Shown: piece by piece, positions 1 through 6,773 of the stretch | Position numbering within the stretch: the stretch's first letter is position 1 | Layout: the number at the start of each line of letters is the position of its first letter | Assembly (NCBI GenBank): GCA_900543305.1 | Contig: UQQZ01000024.1 | Coordinates: 1 to 34,715 of the forward strand | Reading direction: 5' to 3' | DNA from: an uncultured Oscillospiraceae bacterium | Lineage (GTDB): Bacteria; Bacillota; Clostridia; Oscillospirales; Acutalibacteraceae | DNA length: 34,715 nucleotides | Made by a program: the position numbers and the translations under genes | The notes under the pieces: generated by a model | The model's database searches: none | Told to the model about the DNA's origin: nothing | What the model saw: only the letters and a program-made list of their open reading frames with translations

Positions 1-1711
1 TAATGGGCTGAAAAGCCTGTAAAATAAGGAAAGTTCAGGAAATCTCTCCACAAATCCCGATTTACCGGGAAAGGGGAAAGTGTAGGCAACCAGGTAGAAC
101 TATGCAGGACCTACATTCGCGCCAATTTTGGGGAGCAGTATGCCGACACGGCAGCTGTATTTGAAGACGAAGGTTTTTCCGGTGGCAATCTGAACCGCCC
201 GGGATTTCAGCAGATGATGAAGGCCGCAAGAGATCGTCAGATAAAAGCGGTAGTTGTATACCGGTTGGATCGAATCAGTCGTAACATTGGCGACTTTGCA
301 GCCTTAATCGAAGAGCTGGGAAAGTTGCGTGTGGATTTTATTTCTATTCGGGAAAACTTTGATACGTCCAGTCCCATGGGGCGGGCCATGATGTACATTG
401 CCTCTATATTCAGCCAGCTGGAGCGGGAAACCATTGCGGAACGGATTCGGGATAACATGCGGGAACTGGCCAAAACAGGACGGTGGTTGGGAGGTGTTAC
501 GCCTACTGGATATTGCTCTCAAGCCGAGGAAACCATTTCCCTGGGCGGAAAGAAAGTGAGAACTTGTCATCTGAAGTTGATTCCCCAGGAAGAAACCCTT
601 GTCCTGGAAATTTTTCATTTGTATGGGGAAACAGATTCCCTCACGGCCACAGAGGCTGCATTGTTGGCCCGTCATGTGAAGACAAAAAACGGGAGAGATT
701 TTACACGATTTTCTCTCAGAGGAATTCTTCAAAACCCTGTTTACCTCATAGCGGATCAGGATGCCTATGGATATTTTGTTTCGAAACAGGCGGATCTGTC
801 TGCTCGTCCGGAGGAATTTGACGGAATTCACGGCGTTATGGCCTACCATCGGACTCAGCAGCAAAAAGGAAAGACCACCTTGCACCTTCCCGTGGATCAG
901 TGGATCGTTTCAGTGGGAAAGCATCCGGGACTGATTCCGGGTAAAACATGGATTCAAGTCCAAGAATCATTGGAACGAAATAAATCCAGCGCCTATCGTA
1001 AACCACGACGCAATACGGCTCTTTTGACGGGGCTGTTGTGGTGCAATTGTGGAGAGCGGATGTATCCTAAACTGTCTTCACGAAGCTTGGAAGATGGAAC
1101 CCCCGCCTATACCTATGTTTGCAAGAAAAAGGAGCGCAGTAAAAACAGTCTATGTAGTGGGAAAAATGCGCCAGGCAATTTGCTGGATACCCTTGTTCTG
1201 GAACAGGTAGAAAAGTTGCCCTGGACGGCACAGAGCGTAATTTCCCAACTGGAGAAACGCAAACACTTCTATCAAAAAAGCTGGGAAGAAACGGACAGAG
1301 AGCTGGCAATTCTCCGTCGGCAACAATCCGAACTGCAACATAAGATAGATGCACTGATCGATTCTCTGGCAGATGGCATTTCCACCACTGCCAGAACGCA
1401 GATCCTGAAACGAGTGGAAGAACTCCAGGTCCAGAAAGAAGCTTTGCAGATCCAGCTGAAGGAGCGGGAAACTCTTCATGGCAAGGCCGAAATGTCCAAC
1501 GAAGTGATTGAGGCCATGTGCAAGGAATGGGTTTCCTTTTCGGAGTGTGTTCCGCAGATGACGGTGGAACAGAAGAGAAACCTGCTTCGTCTCCTGGTTG
1601 AAAAAGTGATATGGGACGGACAAAATGCCCAAATCATATGGCGGGAGGTAGATCCAGACCAGCGTAAAAAAGGGAGCGCCTCAATGGCTTTGATGTGAGG
1701 ATAGCAAATGA
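1..1711 (+). mobile_element. Right end of a skin-like element interrupting sigK (partial)
   Basis: The window opens inside an element whose last gene is a large serine recombinase. It ends where that gene's stop codon overlaps the sigma-factor fragment. Homology to SigK begins at Asn-Glu-Ile-Leu-Met (AATGAG at 1707-1712); the residues just before it (Arg-Ile-Ala) do not match the Arg-Cys-Ile-Glu expected in SigK. The junction therefore lies at or very near AATGA, 1707-1711. From memory, the Bacillus subtilis skin element recombines at a short AATGA repeat in the same codons. The left end and the N-terminal part of sigK are outside the window, so the size is unknown. Confidence 0.75.
214..1698 (+). 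CDS. Large serine recombinase of the skin/SpoIVCA type, 5' end apparently damaged
   Basis: This is a site-specific recombinase that would excise the element lying to its left. Residues of the resolvase domain (VVYRLDRISRN, then FDTSSPMGRAMMYIASIFSQLERETIAER split over 330-450) are followed by a recombinase domain, a zinc-ribbon (CNCGERM ... C ... C near 1043-1155) and a coiled coil at 1245-1480. Length fits the roughly 500-residue family. The first ATG in frame is 214, but homology clearly continues upstream: codons from 52 read KSRFTGKGESVGNQVEL, the family's N-terminal motif with the catalytic serine at 55-57. No ATG, GTG or TTG occurs in that frame between the stop at 25-27 and 214, and the first beta strand is not recognisable. 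Either a mutation removed the start or a rare start is used. The stop overlaps the sigK fragment by a few bases. Confidence 0.85.
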   Translation: MMKAARDRQIKAVVVYRLDRISRNIGDFAALIEELGKLRVDFISIRENFDTSSPMGRAMMYIASIFSQLERETIAERIRDNMRELAKTGRWLGGVTPTGYCSQAEETISLGGKKVRTCHLKLIPQEETLVLEIFHLYGETDSLTATEAALLARHVKTKNGRDFTRFSLRGILQNPVYLIADQDAYGYFVSKQADLSARPEEFDGIHGVMAYHRTQQQKGKTTLHLPVDQWIVSVGKHPGLIPGKTWIQVQESLERNKSSAYRKPRRNTALLTGLLWCNCGERMYPKLSSRSLEDGTPAYTYVCKKKERSKNSLCSGKNAPGNLLDTLVLEQVEKLPWTAQSVISQLEKRKHFYQKSWEETDRELAILRRQQSELQHKIDALIDSLADGISTTARTQILKRVEELQVQKEALQIQLKERETLHGKAEMSNEVIEAMCKEWVSFSECVPQMTVEQKRNLLRLLVEKVIWDGQNAQIIWREVDPDQRKKGSASMALM

Positions 1712-2024
1712 GATCCTCATGTTCTTCCGGGGAGGGAAAAAATCGGCTCAGGACGTTTCTCTTCACGAACCTATTGACACGGACAAAGACGGAAACACCT
1801 TGACCATCCTGGACACTATGGCTGTAGATGACACAATTTTGGAAAGCATAGATGTGAAACTAAAAAGTGAGAAACTGTACCGGTTCTTGGAATCCTCCTT
1901 GACAGACCGGGAGCGGGGAATTGTGTGTATGCGATATGGACTTTGCGGATATAAGCCACAGCCTCAACGGGTGGTGGCAAAACGTTTGGGAATCTCCCGG
2001 AGCTATGTATCAGAGCGCGGCTAA
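1695..2024 (+). CDS. sigK: Middle segment of interrupted sigK (sigma factor regions 3-4)
   Basis: The frame encodes a sporulation sigma-70 fragment: NEILMFFR, then VSLHEPIDTDKDGN, then the region 4.2 helix-turn-helix ending KRLGISRSYVS. These are signatures of SigK, the late mother-cell sigma factor; SigE is the close relative and fits less well at VSLHEPI and ISRSYVS. It begins with GTG (1695) only by accident of the left junction; real SigK homology starts at 1707. The true reading ends at 2010-2012, where homology stops abruptly and three foreign residues precede a stop. The missing C-terminal 20 residues are found in the correct frame at 6656-6721. Alone, this fragment cannot make a working sigma factor, because regions 1-2 and the end of 4.2 are absent. 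Confidence 0.88.
   Translation: MRIANEILMFFRGGKKSAQDVSLHEPIDTDKDGNTLTILDTMAVDDTILESIDVKLKSEKLYRFLESSLTDRERGIVCMRYGLCGYKPQPQRVVAKRLGISRSYVSERG
2002..2011 (+). repeat. Left copy of 10-bp direct repeat (attL core)
   Basis: GCTATGTATC lies in the sigK codons for Ser-Tyr-Val-Ser. The identical 10-mer recurs at 6648-6657 in the same codon phase. SigK sequence lies to its left and element sequence to its right. It is the expected crossover core of the inner element. Confidence 0.9.
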
Positions 2025-2114
2025 TGTAAGGAAGGGAAAAATGATTGTGCTAAAACGAAAATAATAATTTTTATTTAAATTGATTTTCCCCAGGGCTTGT
2101 GGTATTCTTTAGAT

Positions 2115-2134
2115 GCGCAATCGGCACATTGCGC
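2115..2134. promoter_or_regulatory. Palindrome upstream of the hydrogenase gene
   Basis: GCGCAAT, six bases, ATTGCGC form a perfect 7-bp inverted repeat 143 bases before the hydrogenase start. There is no U-tract, so it resembles an operator rather than a terminator. The 252 bases between the sigK junction and the hydrogenase start hold nothing else I recognise. Confidence 0.5.
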
Positions 2135-2276
2135 CATGTTTTCTCTCCCTCCTGTTTCACTGGGATGGAAAACAGTTGACGGGATACAGCTTTTGCTGCA
2201 TGGATTGCACTGGTGTTGGAGCAAAGCGTATTCCCGGTAGTGTGGAACACATTCTCAATGGAGGCAGATGTGAATT

Positions 2277-3827
2277 ATGAGAGGAATTGAAACCCGAATT
2301 CAAATGATCCGGCATCAAGTCTTTCGCGAAGTGGCCCGTATGGCTTATCAAGAGACAAAACCAGTGGCAGAACAGATAGAAAAACTTCCTTATCAGATTA
2401 TTCCTGGAGAAGTGGCCAACTTTCGAAACGACGTGTTTTTGGAGCGTGCCATTGTGGGAGAACGGCTTCGGCTTGCCATGGGACTTCCTTGCCGAGGCGC
2501 AGGAGAGCAGGCGCCTCTTTCTGAGGGAATTGAGGCGGCAGACCGGCCAGAGACCTATTATACGCCGCCTCTCATTAACGTGATTAAATTCGCCTGTAAC
2601 GCCTGTCCGGAAAAACGGGTGATGGTGACGGATGGCTGTATGGGCTGCTTGGCCCACCCCTGTGTGGAAGTTTGTCCTAGGGATGCCATTCAGATAGATC
2701 GAACCATTGGCCGTGCCAAAATCGATGCTGCAAAGTGTGTCAAGTGCGGTCGTTGTGGAGAGGCATGCAGTTACCACGCTATCATTGTACAAGAACGGCC
2801 TTGTGCGGCGGCGTGTGGGATGGATGCTATCCGGTCTGACAGCCAGGGAAAAGCCGATATCAACTACGATAAATGTGTTTCTTGTGGGATGTGTTTGGTC
2901 AATTGTCCCTTTGGGGCCATTGCAGATAAATCTCAAATTTTCCAGGTGATCCGGGAAATTCAGTCTGGAGAGAAAGTATACGCAGCGATTGCACCGGCTT
3001 TTGTAGGGCAGTTTGGGCCAAAGGTTACGGCAGGAAAGTGGCGGGCCGCCGTGAAAAAACTGGGATTTGCGGACGTTTTTGAAGTAGCTATCGGAGCGGA
3101 TCTTTGTGCCGTACAGGAAGCAGAGGATTTTCTGGAGAATGTTCCGGAAAAATTGCCTTTTATGGCTACCTCTTGTTGTCCGGCGTGGGCAACGATGGCA
3201 AAAAAGACTTTTCCCGATCACGCACAATGTGTTTCCATGGCGCTGACGCCCATGACCTTGACAGCTCGTTTGATCAAACACAAGCGGCCTGGTTCCAAGG
3301 TGGTGTTTATCGGGCCTTGTTCGGCCAAAAAGCTGGAGGCCATGGACCCCAGTGTGCGCAGTGAAGTGGATTTTGTGTTGACCTTTGAAGAAATGGCCGG
3401 TATTTTCGCGGCTCGGGGAATTGATTTGGACACCATTGAAGATCGTCCGGGAGGGGTGAACGATTCATCTGCCGATGGACGTGGTTTTGCCGTTTCTGGC
3501 GGTGTTGCCAAAGCTGTCATGGACGTAATTCATGAAAAGTGTCCCGATCGAACCATTCAGGTGACGTGTGCAGAGGGATTGAAAGATTGCCGTAAGTTGA
3601 TGGCCCTTGCTACAAAAACCGGCAAATATAACGGATTTCTTCTGGAAGGGATGGGGTGCCCCGGCGGTTGTGTAGCCGGTGCAGGGACTATCCAACCCAT
3701 TTCGAAATCCCAGTCTTCGGTGAAAGGGTATGCTGCCAAGGCCCGTCATCAAACGGCAGACCGTACGGAGTATGTAGAGGAGTTAGAGCATCTGGTAGAT
3801 TTTTCCGCGCCGGTGGAAGAGTCTTGA
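2277..3827 (+). CDS. Monomeric [FeFe] hydrogenase with ferredoxin-like iron-sulfur domains (group B-like)
   Basis: A cytoplasmic iron hydrogenase, using or producing H2 with ferredoxin-type electron transfer. The N-terminal ~100 residues are helical. Cysteine clusters at about 107-225 (CMGC..PCVEVCP, CVKCGRCGEAC, CVSCGMCLVNCP) bind several [4Fe-4S] centres. The H-cluster domain follows: TSCCPAW (298-304, with both the proton-relay and the cluster cysteine), GPCSAKKLE (C348) and EGMGCPGGC (C461, C465). The GPC and EGMGC variants in place of MPC and EXMAC point to group B rather than the classical bioenergetic enzymes; the direction of catalysis cannot be told. H-cluster maturases (HydE/F/G) are not in the window. 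GGAGG lies 12 bases before the ATG, a slightly long gap. It is carried inside the sigK-interrupting element, an odd place for a metabolic gene. Confidence 0.93.
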   Translation: MRGIETRIQMIRHQVFREVARMAYQETKPVAEQIEKLPYQIIPGEVANFRNDVFLERAIVGERLRLAMGLPCRGAGEQAPLSEGIEAADRPETYYTPPLINVIKFACNACPEKRVMVTDGCMGCLAHPCVEVCPRDAIQIDRTIGRAKIDAAKCVKCGRCGEACSYHAIIVQERPCAAACGMDAIRSDSQGKADINYDKCVSCGMCLVNCPFGAIADKSQIFQVIREIQSGEKVYAAIAPAFVGQFGPKVTAGKWRAAVKKLGFADVFEVAIGADLCAVQEAEDFLENVPEKLPFMATSCCPAWATMAKKTFPDHAQCVSMALTPMTLTARLIKHKRPGSKVVFIGPCSAKKLEAMDPSVRSEVDFVLTFEEMAGIFAARGIDLDTIEDRPGGVNDSSADGRGFAVSGGVAKAVMDVIHEKCPDRTIQVTCAEGLKDCRKLMALATKTGKYNGFLLEGMGCPGGCVAGAGTIQPISKSQSSVKGYAAKARHQTADRTEYVEELEHLVDFSAPVEES

Positions 3828-3907
3828 GTCTTTCGAATTTCCCGAATTCCCTAGAAAACCGGTGGATATAGCCCTACTCCAGTAGGCTGAAAGACAGATC
3901 AGTCGTT

Positions 3908-3953
3908 AAAAAACGAGTACCGTTGTTTTGTTAGACAGCGGTACTCGTTTTTT
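3908..3953. terminator. Bidirectional terminator between hydrogenase and xpt
   Basis: A perfect 15-bp stem (AAAAAACGAGTACCG at 3908-3922 with its complement at 3939-3953) has an A run on one side and a T run on the other. It serves both convergent genes. Confidence 0.9.
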
Positions 3954-4005
3954 ACAGGGAAAACAGGCTTTAACTCTTTTTATGGAAACAGTCTTACCGG
4001 CAACT

Positions 4006-4587
4006 TCAATAGTCAGACTGGCGGAAAGTCAAGCTGGTGTCGTCCATTTTATCGATAATGGCAAGGCTTGCCAGCTTGTAACCAGCCTCACGAAGTTTTG
4101 CCCCGCCGGGCTGAAATCCTTTTTCAATGCAGACGCCAATTCCTTTCACAGAGCACTGGGCTTGACCACAGATATCCAGAAGACCGTCCATCGCTTTTCC
4201 GTTTGCAAGAAAATCATCTATGATTAATACCTTGTCGTGGGGCGAGAGAAATTTCTTTGACAGGGTGATATCATAATCTCGATCATAGGTATAAGAGTGA
4301 ACCGTGGAAGTAAACACATCCCCATCGATATTTTTGCTTTTGGCTTTTTTGGCAAAAACAACGGGAACTTGAAAATACCTGGCAGTCATGCACGCAATGG
4401 CGATGCCGGAGGCTTCAATGGTCAGTATTTTTAGGATACCATCGTTCTGAAAGATTCGATAAAATTCCGCACCAATCTGATCCAGCAGAGCGATATCCAA
4501 TTGGTGGTTGAGAAAACAGTCCACTTTCAATACATTTCCAGGCCGTACCTGGCCATCCTGGAGAATCCGTTGTTCCAGAAGTTTCAT
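4006..4587 (-). CDS. xpt: Xanthine phosphoribosyltransferase
   Basis: This purine-salvage enzyme converts xanthine and PRPP to XMP in the cytoplasm. The 193-residue protein has the family length, opens with MKLLEQRILQDG, and carries the PRPP-binding loop VLIIDDFLANGKA at about 120-132 after the hydrophobic strand LTIEASGIAIA. The ATG at 4587 is chosen because this opening is the family N-terminus and an AAAGGGG lies upstream; the frame stays open 54 bases further but without homology. It faces the hydrogenase gene and diverges from the recombinase operon. Family members in Firmicutes are often under a guanine/xanthine riboswitch with pbuX; neither is visible here. It is cargo of the element inserted in sigK. 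Confidence 0.93.
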   Translation of the reverse strand: MKLLEQRILQDGQVRPGNVLKVDCFLNHQLDIALLDQIGAEFYRIFQNDGILKILTIEASGIAIACMTARYFQVPVVFAKKAKSKNIDGDVFTSTVHSYTYDRDYDITLSKKFLSPHDKVLIIDDFLANGKAMDGLLDICGQAQCSVKGIGVCIEKGFQPGGAKLREAGYKLASLAIIDKMDDTSLTFRQSDY

Positions 4588-4640
4588 TTGTGGAGGAACC
4601 CCTTTCCAATAAAAATCCATACAATAACAAGATACGATCA

Positions 4641-4669
4641 ATTATGGCAAATTCCTCATATTTTTGCAA
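4641..4669 (-). promoter_or_regulatory. Probable sigma-A promoter of xpt
   Basis: On the minus strand TTGCAA (4669-4664), a 17-base spacer and CATAAT (4646-4641) lie about 54 bases before the xpt start. Confidence 0.55.
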
Positions 4670-4830
4670 GAGCTCCTAAAAGGAAAAAACAGTTACGGCC
4701 ATTGCTTTCGAATTTTCGGCTTGAAAAACACAAAAAGATTTTAGTTCCAGACAAAAATTACAAGAACGGCACATAGGATAAAAAGAGATCTAGGGTACAG
4801 CTTTCAATCTTTTTGACAGGAGGAATGTGT

Positions 4831-4980
4831 GTGAGGGAAAAAATCATGCCTGTAGTTCATTGTGTGTATGGAAACTCGGAGAGGGAGCTTTCTCGAATCA
4901 TCCAGGAATCATTTCTTCTCTATTTGAAACAAGTGCTTCATGTTTCTTCTCCTTCATGGAAGGGAAAAAAGCAGGCGTAG
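4831..4980 (+). CDS. Small 49-residue protein upstream of the recombinase
   Basis: A GTG start at 4831 lies 7 bases after a perfect AGGAGG (4818-4823); ATG at 4825 is too close to that site. The peptide begins MREKIMPVVHCVYGNSEREL and continues with an IIQESFLLYLKQVL amphipathic helix, ending in a basic tail. It stops 23 bases before the recombinase start, so the two are surely co-transcribed. I recall similar short proteins next to large serine recombinases in gut Clostridia but cannot assign a function. Position and size make it a candidate recombination directionality factor, as an inference only; a helix-turn-helix is not evident. Confidence 0.65.
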   Translation: MREKIMPVVHCVYGNSERELSRIIQESFLLYLKQVLHVSSPSWKGKKQA

Positions 4981-5003
4981 AGCGTTTGCCTGAGGAGAAG
5001 CCT

Positions 5004-6581
5004 ATGTTTCTGGAAATCAGTAACCCCATGGATTACCATGTGGGTTTATACATCCGATTATCTAAGGAGGATGAAAACGAAGGACCATCCCAAAGTGTCC
5101 AGAACCAGGAATCTCTGCTGCGGGAGTTTGTGCAGGAGCAGGGGTTGTCCGTTTTTGACACCTATGTAGACGACGGATGGAGCGGTACCAGCTTTGACCG
5201 CCCCAGTTTCCGGCGGATGATCGATGACATTGAAACCAAAAAGGTCAATATGGTTATCACCAAGGACCTTTCCCGTCTGGGCCGTGACTACATCATGACC
5301 GGCCACTATATGGAGCGGTACTTTCCGGAACACCGAGTGCGGTATATCTCCCTGCTGGATGGGATCGACACCGGTGTGGACTCCACGGCCAATGACATCA
5401 CCCCATTCCGTGCCATCATGAACGACATGTATGCCAAAGACATCTCCAAGAAGATCAAAAGCGTCAAGCGGGATAAGCAGCGAAAGGGACAGTTCATCGG
5501 CGGTAAGCCCATGTACGGATACAAGAAACATCCCACGGAAAAGAATAAGATCGTCATTGACGAGGAAGTCGCTCCGGTGGTGCGGCGGATTTTTGCCCTG
5601 GCGCTTTCCGGCATGAGCTGCCGCAAAATTGCGGCTGTACTCAACCAAGATGGCATCCCCACACCAGCCACCTACTGCGGCTGGAAAGTCGGGAATCCTG
5701 GCCCCTACACCGGGCTGTGGAGCAGCGAGCGCATCTCCGAAATGCTGAAAAACGAGACCTACATGGGCAATATGGTGCAGGGACGCATGGTGAAGATCAG
5801 TTACAAATCCAAAAAGTGTCTGAGGCAATCCCCGGAAAACTGGGTGGTAGTGGAAGGCACCCATGAGCCAATTATTGACCCGGAGACTTTTCAGAAGGTA
5901 CAGATGCTGGTGAACAGCCGCAAGTACACACGAAGCCGAACCTACGACTTCTTGCTGAAAGGACTGATTTTCTGCCACGAGTGCGGCTATCCCATGGCGG
6001 TACTCAACCGCAAGAATGCCGCCGGAGAGGATCGTCTATTCTTCGTCTGCCGAACCTACCAGCGGTTTACCAAAGTGGGTGTCTGCACCTGTCATTCCAT
6101 CAAGGAAGAAACAGTGAATGAAGCCGTACTTGCCAAGGTGCAGGAGGTCTGTCAAGCCTATCTGAATCCTGACCGGCTGCGTCCGATTGCGGAAGAAGCG
6201 GTGGAGAACGCCAGCAAGGCGGCCAGTTGTGAAGCGAAAATGCAAGCTTTGCAATCGAAAATCACCGCTCTGACCACCCACCTGGATCAGATGTACATGG
6301 ACCGGCTGAGTGGGCTGCTCTCCGAAGAGGACTTTCAACGCATCTATCAGAAGGCCACAAAGGAACATACGGTTCTGGAAGATCGATTCAAAAACCTTCA
6401 GGAACAGGGAAAGCAACCGGTGAACACTGAAGAAAAAGCCAAGGCGCTGGTGAAACAGTTTCTGGATTCGGCACTGACCCGCCGGGAGTTGCTGGTCAGC
6501 CTTATCGAACGGGTGGAGTTGACCGAGAAAAAAGAAATTATCATCAAATTCCGATTTTCGCAGCAGGAAACACTTTCCTAA
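5004..6581 (+). CDS. Large serine recombinase of the inner sigK element
   Basis: A 525-residue site-specific recombinase, probably the enzyme that integrates and excises the 2002-6647 element. The resolvase domain begins YHVGLYIRLSKEDE with catalytic Ser20, then VDDGWSGTSFDRPSFRRM and ITKDLSRLGRDY. The recombinase domain spans roughly 190-300 and the zinc ribbon 365-420 (CHECG ... C ... CTC). A coiled coil near 430-490 and a C-terminal domain follow. It looks complete. ATG 5004 is chosen because GAGGAG lies 6 bases upstream; the frame is open further left but overlaps the small ORF and lacks homology. It is closer to Tn4451/TndX-type transposon resolvases than to the first recombinase in the window, so the two elements are independent. 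Only 66 bases separate its stop from the right crossover repeat. Confidence 0.94.
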   Translation: MFLEISNPMDYHVGLYIRLSKEDENEGPSQSVQNQESLLREFVQEQGLSVFDTYVDDGWSGTSFDRPSFRRMIDDIETKKVNMVITKDLSRLGRDYIMTGHYMERYFPEHRVRYISLLDGIDTGVDSTANDITPFRAIMNDMYAKDISKKIKSVKRDKQRKGQFIGGKPMYGYKKHPTEKNKIVIDEEVAPVVRRIFALALSGMSCRKIAAVLNQDGIPTPATYCGWKVGNPGPYTGLWSSERISEMLKNETYMGNMVQGRMVKISYKSKKCLRQSPENWVVVEGTHEPIIDPETFQKVQMLVNSRKYTRSRTYDFLLKGLIFCHECGYPMAVLNRKNAAGEDRLFFVCRTYQRFTKVGVCTCHSIKEETVNEAVLAKVQEVCQAYLNPDRLRPIAEEAVENASKAASCEAKMQALQSKITALTTHLDQMYMDRLSGLLSEEDFQRIYQKATKEHTVLEDRFKNLQEQGKQPVNTEEKAKALVKQFLDSALTRRELLVSLIERVELTEKKEIIIKFRFSQQETLS

Positions 6582-6586
6582 GTTGA

Positions 6587-6620
6587 GGGCAAGTCCAAAA
6601 AAGACTTGTCCGTTTCTTTT
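6587..6620 (+). terminator. Terminator after the recombinase
   Basis: GGCAAGTC (6588-6595) pairs with GACTTGTC (6603-6610), with one G-U, around a short A-rich loop. GTTTCTTTT follows. It sits inside the element just before its right end. Confidence 0.6.
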
Positions 6621-6647
6621 AGGGGGACCGTTTACAATAGACGTGTC

Positions 6648-6657
6648 GCTATGTATC
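6648..6657 (+). repeat. Right copy of 10-bp direct repeat (attR core)
   Basis: GCTATGTATC, identical to 2002-2011, has element sequence on its left and the sigK 3' tail on its right, in the same codon phase. Confidence 0.9.
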
Positions 6658-6721
6658 GCGAATTGAGAAAAAGGCGCTGGCCAAATTGAGAAAGGAATTT
6701 GAAACAGCGGAAGGGTGCTAA
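6648..6721 (+). CDS. sigK: 3' tail of interrupted sigK (last 20 codons)
   Basis: From the repeat on, the frame reads Tyr-Val-Ser then RIEKKALAKLRKEFETAEGC and a TAA at 6719-6721. This is the end of sigma region 4.2 seen in all SigK/SigE proteins (RIEKRAL...KL), cut off from the fragment at 1695-2011. It has no start codon or ribosome site and can be translated only after the inner element is removed. It converges on the fucosidase gene, and its stop codon overlaps the A run of that gene's terminator. Confidence 0.9.
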
Positions 6722-6750
6722 AAAACAAGAGGAGAAATTCCCCTCTTGTC
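6718..6750 (-). terminator. Terminator of the fucosidase gene
   Basis: On the minus strand an ACAAGAGG stem (6749-6742 with 6732-6725) is followed by TTTTTT (6724-6719). It lies 24 bases after the fucosidase stop and overlaps the sigK stop. Confidence 0.75.
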
Positions 6751-6773
6751 AAATGGTTGTAAAACAGTCTTTT

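Larger units (their letters stand above)
2002..6647 (+). mobile_element. Inner 4,646-bp element inserted in the 3' end of sigK
   Basis: Flanked by GCTATGTATC direct repeats, the element holds an [FeFe] hydrogenase gene, a convergent xanthine phosphoribosyltransferase gene, a 49-codon ORF and a serine recombinase gene at its right edge. Joining 2011 to 6658 restores an uninterrupted in-frame SigK C-terminus. This shows directly that 2002-6647 is an insertion at one precise site. Serine recombinases of this size excise or integrate DNA at short identical cores, so the resident recombinase is the likely agent. That excision is tied to sporulation is an inference from skin elements in B. subtilis and Clostridioides difficile. 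No conjugation, phage structural or replication genes are present. Confidence 0.88.

Noticed and set aside
2010..2030. A frameshift or small deletion ending the sigma-factor fragment
   Set aside because: The missing C-terminus is intact at 6656-6721 and both ends share a 10-bp repeat in phase, so an insertion explains it better.
4588..4830. A purine riboswitch before xpt
   Set aside because: I looked for the conserved three-way-junction core and loop sequences on the minus strand and found none; a plain promoter lies there instead.
4827..5003. A longer N-terminus for the second recombinase starting at 4827
   Set aside because: It has no homology, overlaps the small ORF in another frame, and a well-placed GAGGAG supports ATG 5004.
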